Source of the DNA: JACPPO01 sp965262505
GTDB lineage: Bacteria; Acidobacteriota; Vicinamibacteria; Vicinamibacterales; UBA2999
Length of the DNA stretch: 42,904 bases
Reading direction: 5' to 3'
NCBI GenBank assembly: GCA_965262505.1
Contig: CBDHFM010000011.1
Location: forward strand, 1-42,904
Below the pieces are notes generated by a model. The model saw nothing but the letters and a program-made list of their open reading frames with translations, did not search any database and was not told the DNA's origin. A program made the position numbers and the translations under genes. Numbering within the stretch: position 1 is the stretch's first letter; each line of letters opens with the position of its first letter. This document shows positions 34,218 to 42,616 of this stretch, in pieces.

Positions 34218-36104
34218 ATGCACAGGCGCACGGCCGCGGCGCTCGGGAGCCTGCTGCTCGTGCTGCTTTGCCAGGCCAGCGTGCCCGCCCAGCGTGCGTT
34301 GATCGCACCGCAGCCAGGCCTGGGCCGTCTCACCGTGGCGGCTACCACGCTCTCAGAGCTCCGGCGTTGGGACGGAACCATCGATCAGTTCGTCCAGCGC
34401 GGGGAGCTGGTCATGCGCAGCATGCGGGAGGACCCGGTGCTGGCTGGTCACCGGCACGAGACGTTCATACAGTCGTACTGGGGTGTTCCGGTCTACGGCG
34501 GCAGCCTCGTCCGCCAGACGGCTGGCGGGGTGACGGTGTCTGTGATCGGCACGTTGTTGACGGGCATCACCGTCGACCACCCGACCCCCACCCTGTCCGC
34601 GGCCCGCGTGGCGGCGATCCTGGGGGAGGTCACGGGCGCGTCCCTCGTGGCCACCAGTGCGCCGCACTTGACGGTGTTCCGCCTGGTTGACGGCACCGAC
34701 CGGCTGACGTACCGGGCGACGCTGACCGACCTGCGGACCTACTTCGTCGATGCCGACACGGGTCAGGTGGTGTGGAGCACCGCCGCGGTCGTGACACAGC
34801 GCGAGGTCGGCCTGGGAACGGGTGCGGTCGGCGACCGCAAGAAGATCAGTGTGACCCAGGCCGCAGGCACGTTTCGGTCGTACGACCAGCTCCGCCCGGG
34901 CCCGATCCGCACATACGACACCAGGGGCCTCCTCGACGTGGTTGGCCGCATCCTGTTCAGCGGCGACGTCTTCGACAGCGACTTCCCGACCGATGCGGAC
35001 AATACGTGGACCGACCCGCATGTGGTCGACGCGCACGTGCACACGGGCTGGGCGGTGGATTACGTCTACAAACAGCACGCCTGGAACGGCGTCGATAACC
35101 GCAACAGCGCCATCACCACCCTCGTCGACTCTTCACCCTTCACCGAATACAACGCGTTCTTTGCCCCGCCGCCCTTCGGCCCGGGCGAGGTTGGGGTCTT
35201 CGCGTATGGCCGCACCGACGACGGCGTCCCGATCACGGCCCTGGACGTGGTGGCCCATGAGTTCATGCACGGCGTGACGTCGGCCGCGCTGCGGCACCGG
35301 ACGGGCGGGGAGTACGAAGACCAGTTCGAGCTCGGGCCCCCTGGCCCGACGACCGTGACCTTCGAGGGCCGGACCCTGACCTGCGCCACCGCCGCGCTTA
35401 CGGTCACCGACGAGGCCGACGAGCCGCAGGAGTTTCCGTTTTTGTGTGACGCCGAGGGGCGCTTCGTCCGGGGGGCAAACCACGCGGGCGCGGTCAACGA
35501 AGCGCTCTCCGATGTCATCGGCACGGGCGCCGAGTTCTTCTTCCACCCTCGGGGCACAGGACCGCTGCGGGCGGACTATCAGAGTGGCGAGGACATCCTC
35601 GGGTTTGGGCCCCTTCGCGCGCTGGACGTGCCGCACGCGTTCACGATCCGGGCCCGTCCCAGCCCGATTCCGTATCCCGACCATTGGGCACGGAGCTTCC
35701 AGTATCTCGTCGTCATCACTGCGGGCACGCGGGACGACCCCCGCGGGTTTGATTTCGCGCCCGTCGTGCTCATGGGCCGCGACGCGTTCCTGATGCGCTC
35801 CGCAGATTTTGGCGGCGTGCATATCAACATGACCATCTTGGGACACGCGTTCTACCTGGCGGTGGAGGGCGGCACCAACGCGACGTCCGGCCTCCACGTG
35901 CAGGGCGTGGGCGGGGCGAACCGCGCCCAGATCGAGCAGGCCTTCTTCCGCGGCATGACGGTCCTGATGCCCAACGCGCCGTCGATGCCCGTGGCCGCCC
36001 TGGCCGTCTATCAGGCGGCGGTCGATCTGTTCGGAGTGACCAGCGCCGCGGCGCAGGCGATCGCCCAGGCCGTGGTGGCGGTCGGGCTCCTCGAGGCCGC
36101 CTGA
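34218..36104 (+). CDS. Secreted thermolysin-like M4 metalloprotease
   Basis: The 628-aa precursor has a signal peptide (LGSLLLVLLCQASVPAQ) and a propeptide with FTP/PepSY-like features (SYWGVPVYGGSLVRQ, YFVDADTGQVVW). The catalytic domain shows zinc motif HEFMH (347-351), third ligand glutamate in NEALSD (Glu428) and the active-site histidine in GGVHIN (His535). An insertion of about 50 residues separates HEFMH from NEALSD, longer than in thermolysin. It should act outside the cell on proteins or peptides. ATG 34218 is preferred over 34185 because it directly precedes the signal peptide. The outer-membrane barrel gene follows at 47 bp, and the same pair is repeated downstream. Confidence 0.9.
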   Translation: MHRRTAAALGSLLLVLLCQASVPAQRALIAPQPGLGRLTVAATTLSELRRWDGTIDQFVQRGELVMRSMREDPVLAGHRHETFIQSYWGVPVYGGSLVRQTAGGVTVSVIGTLLTGITVDHPTPTLSAARVAAILGEVTGASLVATSAPHLTVFRLVDGTDRLTYRATLTDLRTYFVDADTGQVVWSTAAVVTQREVGLGTGAVGDRKKISVTQAAGTFRSYDQLRPGPIRTYDTRGLLDVVGRILFSGDVFDSDFPTDADNTWTDPHVVDAHVHTGWAVDYVYKQHAWNGVDNRNSAITTLVDSSPFTEYNAFFAPPPFGPGEVGVFAYGRTDDGVPITALDVVAHEFMHGVTSAALRHRTGGEYEDQFELGPPGPTTVTFEGRTLTCATAALTVTDEADEPQEFPFLCDAEGRFVRGANHAGAVNEALSDVIGTGAEFFFHPRGTGPLRADYQSGEDILGFGPLRALDVPHAFTIRARPSPIPYPDHWARSFQYLVVITAGTRDDPRGFDFAPVVLMGRDAFLMRSADFGGVHINMTILGHAFYLAVEGGTNATSGLHVQGVGGANRAQIEQAFFRGMTVLMPNAPSMPVAALAVYQAAVDLFGVTSAAAQAIAQAVVAVGLLEAA

Positions 36105-36141
36105 CGCAGAGAAAAGTGGCCATGCAGACACGGCTCAACGG

Positions 36142-36148
36142 CCCCCCC
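36142..36148 (+). repeat. C7 tract at the start of the first barrel gene
   Basis: Seven C residues lie between an ATG at 36122 and the barrel coding frame. With eight C the ATG would be in frame and give MQTRLNGPPRVRPRVAVLAA. With seven, translation must use GTG 36151, which lacks a ribosome site. This could be a slipping contingency tract or a sequencing miscount. Confidence 0.4.
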
Positions 36149-36150
36149 GC

Positions 36151-36877
36151 GTGCGGCCTCGCGTCGCGGTCTTGGCGGCCATCGCAGTCATCGTGGCAGC
36201 GATGCCCGCAGTCGGCTTGGCGCAGTCGCGCGTGGGCGTGACGGTCAATGCCGGCACCCAGGCGACGTCGACCGCGTTCATGACCCGCTCGACGCATACG
36301 CTCCACCGGGAGGACGGCGACCTGCGGGCCGACTACGGTGTCGACGCCGGGGCGCTCATCGACCTCGGGGCGAGCGTGCGACTCTGGCGGCAGGTCGGCC
36401 TCGGCGTCGGCGTGTCCCGGTTCCAGTCCACCGGCTGCGCCGGGGTCACGGCGGGGCTTCCGCAGCCGTTCCATCTTGAGCAGTTCCGCGCCGTCGACGG
36501 ATCGGCCGCCGCCACCCGACAGGAGACGGCGGTCCATGTCCAGCTGCGGGTCGGTGCGACGGTGGGGCCGCGCCTCGAGGTCACGCTGTTCGGTGGCCCG
36601 ACGTTCTTCGACGTTGAGCAGACGCTGGTTTCCGACATCCTGTTTGAGGAGACTTATCCCTACGACACGGCGCCCTTCTCGAGCGCGCCGACCGTGCTGC
36701 GGTCCGTGACAGCGGTGGGGTTCCACACCGGCGTCGATCTGGCCACCTACCTCACCCCGACCGTGGGCGTCGGGGCGCTCGTCCGGTTCAGCCGCGCCGC
36801 GGCCCAACGGCGGCGGCATGCTGGCGGTGGAGACTGGCGGCCTGCATGTGGGTGGCGGTCTGCGCCTACGATTCTGA
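36151..36877 (+). pseudogene. Outer-membrane beta-barrel protein 1, frameshifted near its end
   Basis: The signal peptide (VAVLAAIAVIVAAMPAVGLAQ) and alternating strands such as RLWRQVGLGVGVSRFQS and LEVTLFGGPTFFDVEQTL match barrel protein 2 at 39014-39748. After ALVRFSRA near 36795 the frame changes; the +1 frame gives GGLHVGGGLRLRF and TGA at 36877, the expected C-terminal barrel strand. It is a small porin-like or OmpA-type barrel of about 240 residues. It follows the M4 protease and probably shares its transcript. Confidence 0.7.
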
Positions 36878-36885
36878 TAGGAACC

Positions 36886-37253
36886 CACGGGGACCGGTTC
36901 TTGCTGTTGGCGAACCATGGGGGCGCCGTCAATGAAGCCTTCTCGGACATCATCGGCACGGCCGTCGAGTTCTCGGTGCACGCGCCTGGCGCCGGCCCGC
37001 TCCTCGCGGACTACGTGACCGGCGAGGACACGGGGCAGCCGATCCGATCGATCACGCTAAATGAAAACAGCTCCATCCCCTACCCGGATGCCTACAGCCG
37101 CCGGGTCCGGTTTATCATCGGCGTCTTTGAGGACAACGGTCGGTACTTCTTTTCGAACATCGGTTCCGTGGATGGCCGGACGATCGTCACTCTCCCTGGC
37201 GCTGATTGCGGCGGTGTGCACTGGAACTCCACCACACTGAGTCACGCGTTCTA
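36886..37253 (+). pseudogene. Second M4 protease, 5'-truncated, part before IS30 insertion
   Basis: Right after the barrel gene the frame reads RFLLLANHGGAVNEAFSDII, a match to RFVRGANHAGAVNEALSDVI of the intact protease, then LLADYVTGEDTGQP, IPYPDAYSRRV and GGVHWNSTTLSHAF. The N-terminal two thirds, including HExxH, are missing. The coding sequence is interrupted at 37254 by an IS30-family element and resumes at 38705. Confidence 0.88.
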
Positions 37254-38704
37254 GGTGAATTCAACGGGTCGTCGCAACACCTCGATGATGAGGTGCTGCG
37301 ATGCAGAAACGGAAACGGAGACGGTCAGACCGGGCGGGTCGGCCTGCGATGCGTTCGCCTGGTCGGCCGCCGGTAGCGGGGCGTGAGGAGCAGCAACGGT
37401 TCTGGAAGGCGATCGCCAGGGGGCTGTCGAGTGAGGATGCCGCTGTGTCATGTGGCGTGTCGCCGCCCGTGGGTGGTCGTTGGTTCCGTGAGGGCGGTGG
37501 TATGCCGCCGATCAGCTTGGCGCCCCGATCAGCTCGCTACCTGTCCTTCGCGGAGCGGGAAGAGATCGCGATCCTGAGAGCTCAGGGCGCCGGGGTACGC
37601 GACATTGCCCGTCGGCTCCGGAGAGCCCCGTCGACTGTCTCGCGAGAGCTGCGTCGCAACGCGGCGACTCGGAGCGGCGGTCTGGCGTATCGGGCGTCGA
37701 CTGCGCAGTGGCACAGCGCCCGACGTGCCACGCGCCCGAAGATCGCCAAGCTGGCCGCGAACGATCGGCTGAGGAGCTACGTGCAGGACCGCCTCCAGGC
37801 ACAGTGATGGCTGAGGACGGGACGCCCGTGCCTGGCCCAAACGTGGGCTCCTGGAGTGGTCGACGTCATGGCCGCCGCCAGGACCGACATTGGGCGACAT
37901 CGTGGAGCCCGCAGCAGATCACCCATCGGCTCCGGATCGAGTATCCCGACGATGACTCGATGAGGGTCTCGCACGAGGCGATTTACCAAGCGCTGTACAT
38001 CCAGGGGCGGGGGGCACTGCGCCGCGAGCTGACGGCCTGCCTGCGCACCGGGCGGGCGCTGCGCGCGCCGAGGGCTCGCCGCCGTGGTCGCGGCAAGGCG
38101 TTTGTAGGCCCCGACATCATGATCAGCGAGCGGCCCGCCGAGGCCGAGGACCGAGCGGTTCCTGGACACTGGGAAGGCGACCTCATCATCGGCCTTGGCA
38201 GCTCCGCGATCGGCACATTGGTCGAACGCACCACCCGATTCACGATGCTGCTCCACCTGCCCCGCATGGCCGAACGTGGCCGACTTAGGGTCAAGACCGG
38301 TCCGGCTCTTGCGGGGCACGGCGCCGAAGCCGTGCGGGATGCGATCACGTCGACGATCGCGACGCTCCCTGATCAGCTTCGTCGGTCACTGACCTGGGAC
38401 CAAGGCGCGGAGATGGCCCAGCACGCTCACCTGCGTATCGACACGGGGCTGCACGTCTTCTTCTGCGACCCCCGCAGTCCGTGGCAGCGCGGCACGAACG
38501 AGAACACCAACGGCTTGCTGCGCCAGTACTTCCCCAAAGGTACTGACCTCAATAGGCACAGTGCGAGCGACATCGCTGCTGTCGCGACCACACTCAACCG
38601 CCGACCGCGGAAGACTCTCGGTTGGAGAACCCCATCCGAAGCCTTCAACGAACTGCTACTCTCACACCAGCGAGGACGTGTTGCGACGACCCCTTGAAAC
38701 CGGC
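37254..38704 (+). mobile_element. IS30-family insertion sequence with 3-bp target duplication
   Basis: The ends GGTGAATTCAACGGGTCGTC and, in reverse complement, GCCGGTTTCAAGGGGTCGTC continue GCAACAC on both sides, forming 27-bp imperfect inverted repeats. CTA is duplicated at 37251-37253 and 38705-38707, and removing the element plus one CTA restores HAFYLAIEGG in the protease. Length 1,451 bp. Confidence 0.93.
37301..38697 (+). pseudogene. IS30-family transposase, frameshifted
   Basis: ATG 37301 begins a basic region and helix-turn-helix domains (RYLSFAEREEIAILRAQGAG, RDIARRLRRAPSTVSRELRR), ending at TGA 37807. A different frame, open from 37708, continues SWSPQQITHRL, VSHEAIYQALYIQGRG, PGHWEGDLIIGLG and TLVERTTRFTMLLHLP. 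The catalytic aspartate appears in LTWDQGAEM and the glutamate in SPWQRGTNENTNGLLRQY. The frame change is near 37800. All DDE residues exist, so one base decides whether the enzyme is alive. Confidence 0.85.
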
Positions 38705-38936
38705 CTATCTCGCCATCGAAGGGGGACGGAACGAGAAGACCGGACGGACTGTCCAAGGGGTGGGCACCGCCAACCGGCACCAGGTGGAACAGGTCTTCTT
38801 CTGGGCGATGACCGCCCTGATGCCATCCCAAACGAACTTCGCGATCACCGACGCCGTAATCCGCCAGTCGGCGGTCGATCTGTTCGGCCTCGGCACCGCG
38901 ACCCAGCGGGCGGTCTATCAGGCGCTCGACCCATAG
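38705..38936 (+). pseudogene. Second M4 protease, part after IS30 insertion
   Basis: The frame resumes YLAIEGGRNEKTGRTVQGVG, TANRHQVEQVFFWAMTALMP and AVDLFGLGTATQRAVYQALD to TAG. This matches YLAVEGGTNATSGLHVQGVG and the helical C-terminal domain of the intact protease. Barrel gene 2 starts 77 bp downstream, the same order as protease 1 and barrel 1. Confidence 0.88.
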
Positions 38937-39013
38937 TCGATTCCGGATCACAAATCATGACGAGGAGAATCTATGTCCATATACGTCGCCGTTGGCCTGC
39001 CGGGGACTGTGCA

Positions 39014-39748
39014 ATGATCAGACACAGCACCCTGCTCGCCCTGCTCGTGCTGGCCCTCTGTGGGACAGCGACCGCCCAGACCACCCCTGGATTCGTCTCC
39101 GTCAACGGTGGCCTTCAATCAGGGTCTAAGGGATTCTCACAGGACCGCCTCATTGACTCGCCGCTGTTCGGGCCGGAAGACGGCACGCTGACGGCGCGCC
39201 ATCCTGGTGGGAACGCGACGGTGTTCGATGTCTCCGCTGGTGCGCGCCTCTGGCGGCAGTTCGGCGTTGGCGTTGGCGTGTCGCGCTTGTCCCGTTCGGA
39301 AACCGTCGGCCTCACCGGCCAGCTCCCGCACCCATTCTTCTTCGACCGACCGCGGGCCGTCGATGGGACGGAGGCAGGCTTGGCCCGCGAGGAGACGGCC
39401 CTGCATGTGCATGCGCGGTGGGGGATTCCCGTCAGCCCATCCGTCGAGGTCGCGCTGTTCGGAGGGCCAACGTTCTTCTCGGTCTCCCAGGCATTCGTCA
39501 CGGGGATCGACTTCGATCAGGCGTATCCGTACGACACCGCAACACTTACCGGGGCGATGACACGCACCGAGGACGGATCGACGATCGGCTTCAACGTCGG
39601 CGCTGATGTCTCGGTGTACTTCTCGCGGTGGGTGGGCGTTGGCGGACTGATCCGGTTCAGCCGATCAGAGGTTGACCTTGGTGATGGTCCAACCACCATC
39701 GCCGTTGGAGGGCTGCACACCGCGGCCGGGCTCAGGCTACGCTTTTAA
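39014..39748 (+). CDS. Outer-membrane beta-barrel protein 2
   Basis: The 244-aa protein has a signal peptide (LLALLVLALCGTATAQT) and amphipathic strands such as RLWRQFGVGVGVSRLSRSE, VEVALFGGPTFFSVSQAF and TIGFNVGADVSVYFSRWVG. The final strand ends GLRLRF with terminal phenylalanine, the BAM recognition signature. It is a paralogue of barrel 1 and intact. Its repeated linkage to M4 proteases suggests a role connected with that enzyme, for example surface display, import of products or protection, but this is inference. Bases 39749-39910 hold no gene. Confidence 0.8.
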   Translation: MIRHSTLLALLVLALCGTATAQTTPGFVSVNGGLQSGSKGFSQDRLIDSPLFGPEDGTLTARHPGGNATVFDVSAGARLWRQFGVGVGVSRLSRSETVGLTGQLPHPFFFDRPRAVDGTEAGLAREETALHVHARWGIPVSPSVEVALFGGPTFFSVSQAFVTGIDFDQAYPYDTATLTGAMTRTEDGSTIGFNVGADVSVYFSRWVGVGGLIRFSRSEVDLGDGPTTIAVGGLHTAAGLRLRF

Positions 39749-39910
39749 CCAGCGAACGGCGCTCAGAGTCAGCCAGTTGTCAGGCGCTTCTCAACCTCAT
39801 CGAGCATCAAACGGAACGCACACCCACCGAACGGCTCGGGCCGTCCCAGTCCGGCGTGTGCTCGATGTGCTGCTGAATCCGAGTCAGGCCTGCGCCAACA
39901 ACTCGGCTAG

Positions 39911-39936
39911 CTGTCGCAAACGACCGTTTGCGACAC
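39911..39936 (+). other. Recombinase half of a split res-B site: core adjoining recombinase
   Basis: The core halves CTGTCGCAAACGA and CCGTTTGCGACAC directly precede the start codon of recombinase B' at 39937, exactly as the core at 15859 precedes recombinase B. The spacer and accessory subsite expected to its left are missing and are found instead at 33712-33764. Confidence 0.7.
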
Positions 39937-40458
39937 ATGCGGATCGGCGACGCCCGCGTCTCAAAGGCGGACGGCTCCCAGTCGCTGGACCTGCAGCGCG
40001 ACGCGCTGCAGGCCGCGGGCGCCCTGAGGACGGGCGACGTGCTCGTCGTCTGGAAGCTCGACCGCCTCGGCCGCTCGCCCACCTGGTCAACACCGTGCAG
40101 AACCTGTCGACCCGCGGCGTGGGCCTGCGGGTGCTCACCGGGCAAGGCGCGCAGATCGACACCACCACCGCCGCCGGCCGCCTCGTGTTCGGCATCTTCG
40201 CGGCGCTGGCCGAGTTCGAGCGGGAGCTGATCCGCGAACGCACCCGGGCCGGGCTCACGGCCGCGCGGACGCCACGCCGGCAGGACGTTCGCGCTGTCGA
40301 AAGCCCAGGTGCGGCTGGCTCAGGCCGCGATGGCGCACCGCGACACCTCCGTGTCCGCACTCTGCACTGAACTCGGGGTCACCCCCGTGACGCTCTACCG
40401 GTACGTTGGGCCGCAGGGCCACTTACGCGAGCAAGGCGAGAAGGTCCTCGCCCCGTGA
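39937..40458 (+). pseudogene. Serine recombinase B', internally deleted and frameshifted
   Basis: ATG 39937 begins MRIGDARVSKADGSQSLDLQ, close to recombinase B, but about 28 codons after ALQAAG are deleted (the VYHDVASSVRDDRPG part). A frameshift falls in LDRLGR(N). Later frames give NLSTRGVGLRVLTGQGAQID, AALAEFERELIRERTRAG and an intact C-terminal HTH (ELGVTPVTLYRYVGPQG) to TGA 40458. It is inactive as read. Bases 40459-40626 have no gene. Confidence 0.85.
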
Positions 40459-40626
40459 ACCTGCCACGCCTCGATCCGCCGGTGCCGCTCGTCGGCACTC
40501 TTCATTCACTGGCCCCTCCGTTGGGAACGTGCGCGCAACGCAGCTCGATGGAGGTGGCGCGCTGGGCGGACGATGGCCGAACATCGCGACATTATCACCA
40601 TAATAGCCCACAACATCGCCCCAATA

Positions 40627-41445
40627 TCACACGCACTCGTCTATGATTCGGCACTCTGGTCGTTTTGTGCCCGTAAGGGTCGCCCGATCCCCCGTCTCAG
40701 TTCGAACGAACTCGATCCGACGACGGGAGCAATAGACCCGCTCGTCGTGTAGGGCGACATGTCGAACCCTTGCTCGTCGAAATAGGCTAGGCGGATATCT
40801 GCCATTCCGCATCGTCCGATGGAGGACTTTCATGCAGTTCTGCGCTCGTTTCGTTCGCCTTCGTCTGTTCGTCGTCAACTCGACCGCTGCGACGCCCACG
40901 CCGAGCGTGCGGTTGTCGCTGGTGTCGGGGACGTGCGTGTCGCTCGCCAGCAGGATCTCGAGGCTGGGCGGCGTCAGCCGGCAGCTGTCCAACATGAACG
41001 ACTCGGCCCAGCGGCTGCTGATGGTGGCGTCGAACAGCACGCAGCCGTCAGCCTCGATGCGGAGCCACTTCGGCTGCCCGGTCATCACGACGTCGACGGC
41101 GAGTGCGGCAGGCGGCGCGTCCGGATCGATGGGAACATGGATCCGTGCCTCCCCGGTGGTCCAGCGGAACGCACGGTCCTCGGTATGTTCCAGCCCATGG
41201 AAACCCGCGGCCGTGGCGCCCAGCAGCGCACCCGTCGTGTCAAGGATCAAGCTCAGTTGGCCAATGAGCCGCAGCGGCAGTTCCGCATCGAAAAGAATCC
41301 ACAGATTGAGATAAGAGACGGTTAGCGGGGCGCATGTGACACTTGCACATACGCTTCCCATGTATGACCGCATACCATACAACGGTGGTCGAAGATCGGC
41401 ACTTTCAACCTCAGCTGAATCCCACGGCCTGTTGACTCGACCCAC
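40627..41445 (-). CDS. Hypothetical protein with beta-sandwich-like domain, probably truncated
   Basis: The 272-aa frame contains a convincing domain between about residues 75 and 190: GFHGLEHTEDRAFRWTTGEA, RIHVPIDPD, PPAALAVDVVMTGQPKWLRI and PSLEILLASDTHVPD with DNRTLGVGVAAVEL. This style occurs at the C-terminus of large membrane or glycosyltransferase proteins. The N-terminal third and the basic C-terminal tail look non-native, so the gene is probably a fragment. No ribosome site supports a given start. Function is unknown. Confidence 0.45.
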   Translation of the reverse strand: MGRVNRPWDSAEVESADLRPPLYGMRSYMGSVCASVTCAPLTVSYLNLWILFDAELPLRLIGQLSLILDTTGALLGATAAGFHGLEHTEDRAFRWTTGEARIHVPIDPDAPPAALAVDVVMTGQPKWLRIEADGCVLFDATISSRWAESFMLDSCRLTPPSLEILLASDTHVPDTSDNRTLGVGVAAVELTTNRRRRTKRAQNCMKVLHRTMRNGRYPPSLFRRARVRHVALHDERVYCSRRRIEFVRTETGDRATLTGTKRPECRIIDECV

Positions 41446-41456
41446 TCCATCAGCTT

Positions 41457-41520
41457 ATCATTGTATACTGTTGTAATTGTATTGATTTATACTATTACAA
41501 CGCGTTACGATTACACTTGT
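41457..41520. promoter_or_regulatory. par1 operator/promoter with 24-bp element shared with rep1
   Basis: The AT-rich DNA holds ATCATTGTATACTGTTGTAA (41457-41476), which recurs with few changes at 42457-42480. Inverted repeats GTTGTAAT (41470-41477) and ATTACAAC (41494-41501) overlap it. Placement directly before parA1 suggests the autoregulatory operator and perhaps the centromere. Confidence 0.55.
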
Positions 41521-42165
41521 GTGCGCGTAATCACCTTTGTTACCCAAAAGGGCGGCAGTGGCAAGACCACTCTCGTCCTGTCCTGTGCGGTGGCCGCCGA
41601 CGAGCTCGGCGCGCGGGTCCTTGTCCTGGACATGGACCCGCAAAAGACCGCCGAGTCATGGTATCAAGCGCGTGAATCGCCGACGCCGCAGCTGGCAGCC
41701 GTCACGGCCGCCGAACTCCCGACTGCCATCATGGGCGGCCACGAGCGCTTTGACGTGATCCTGATCGACACTCCCGGCCGCGATGAACCAAGCACGGCTG
41801 CGGCAATCCGCCATGCCGATTTGTGCCTGATCCCCTGCCGGCCGACATCGGCTGACATGAAGGCCACGCCACCAACGGTGGCCACCATTAATCGCCTTAG
41901 CAAGGTGAGCGCGTTCGTTTTGAATCAGACACCGCCCCGAGGTTACCGAATCCGCGAAGCGGCCAGAGGCTTAAGCGTCCTGGGGCTGGTCGCCCCTGTG
42001 CATGTCGTTGCGCGTAACGCTTTTCAGGACGCTCACGGGATGGGCCTCACAGTCACCGAGTCCGAACCCGATGGGAAAGCAGCCGACGAAATCAGGGAAC
42101 TGTGGCTCTGGATCGCCCAGAAATTGGAGAAAGTGAACGATGCCCCAAAAACGCACGTCTCTTGA
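41521..42165 (+). CDS. parA: ParA-family partition ATPase 1
   Basis: From GTG 41521 the 214-aa protein reads VRVITFVTQKGGSGKTTLVL with deviant Walker A KGGSGKT (10-16), VLVLDMDPQKTAESWY, VILIDTPGRDEPST and LCLIPCRPTSADMKA. It is a small type Ib ParA without HTH domain. The longer frame from 41461 begins inside the operator and is unlikely. It overlaps the following RHH gene by 26 bp and heads the parA1-RHH-rep1 cluster. It is only distantly similar to ParA2. Confidence 0.92.
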   Translation: MRVITFVTQKGGSGKTTLVLSCAVAADELGARVLVLDMDPQKTAESWYQARESPTPQLAAVTAAELPTAIMGGHERFDVILIDTPGRDEPSTAAAIRHADLCLIPCRPTSADMKATPPTVATINRLSKVSAFVLNQTPPRGYRIREAARGLSVLGLVAPVHVVARNAFQDAHGMGLTVTESEPDGKAADEIRELWLWIAQKLEKVNDAPKTHVS

Positions 42166-42424
42166 AGCGGTGCTGAACCCTACCGATGTCGCGCCTGATG
42201 CCGTAGCTCAGGAAGACGCCCGCGCCATACGCAAGCCCATCGGCAAGCGGCGACGAGTGACGCAGCAGACCGCCTATCTTCCGGTGCCAGTCTATGACCA
42301 GATTCGCCGTTTGGCCTTTGAAGAAAACACCAAAATGCATTCTCTTTTGATGGAAGGGCTTGACCGTGTGTTCAAGGATCGGGGCCTACCCTCTATAGCA
42401 GAGCTCACCAACACCGATCGCTAA
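42140..42424 (+). CDS. Ribbon-helix-helix partner of ParA1
   Basis: The 94-aa product has a disordered, charged N-terminus and an RHH-like region RRVTQQTAYLPVPVYDQIRR, LAFEENTKMHSLLMEGLDRV. This fits small centromere-binding adaptors (ParG-like) or the VirC2-like partners of VirC1/ParA proteins. It overlaps parA1 and is separated from rep1 by 192 bp. Its likely targets are the 24-bp elements before parA1 and rep1. Confidence 0.8.
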   Translation: MPQKRTSLEAVLNPTDVAPDAVAQEDARAIRKPIGKRRRVTQQTAYLPVPVYDQIRRLAFEENTKMHSLLMEGLDRVFKDRGLPSIAELTNTDR

Positions 42425-42456
42425 TCTATTACATAAAATAACAGGCTTATACGCGT

Positions 42457-42480
42457 ATCATTGTATGCAGTTATAATGTG
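42457..42480. promoter_or_regulatory. Second copy of the 24-bp par1 element, upstream of rep1
   Basis: ATCATTGTATGCAGTTATAA, followed by TGTG, repeats the element at 41457-41480 in the same orientation with about five changes. It lies 137 bp before the rep1 start and downstream of the RHH gene, so the partition protein may also control rep1 transcription. Confidence 0.5.
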
Positions 42481-42616
42481 TTAGAATCGGGCCGCCTGAT
42501 CACAGCCGAAAAGACGCTTAACATGTGTTGCACTAGATGGCCGCTGAAAATTGACGCGGCGGCTCCTCACTGGCAGTGCTCGCCGACGGTGGCGGACCGG
42601 CTGGGCGGGGAACTCG

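Noticed and set aside
35133..36131. 332-codon minus-strand frame opposite the M4 protease
   Set aside because: Antisense shadow; the plus strand carries the HEFMH, NEALSD and GGVH motifs.
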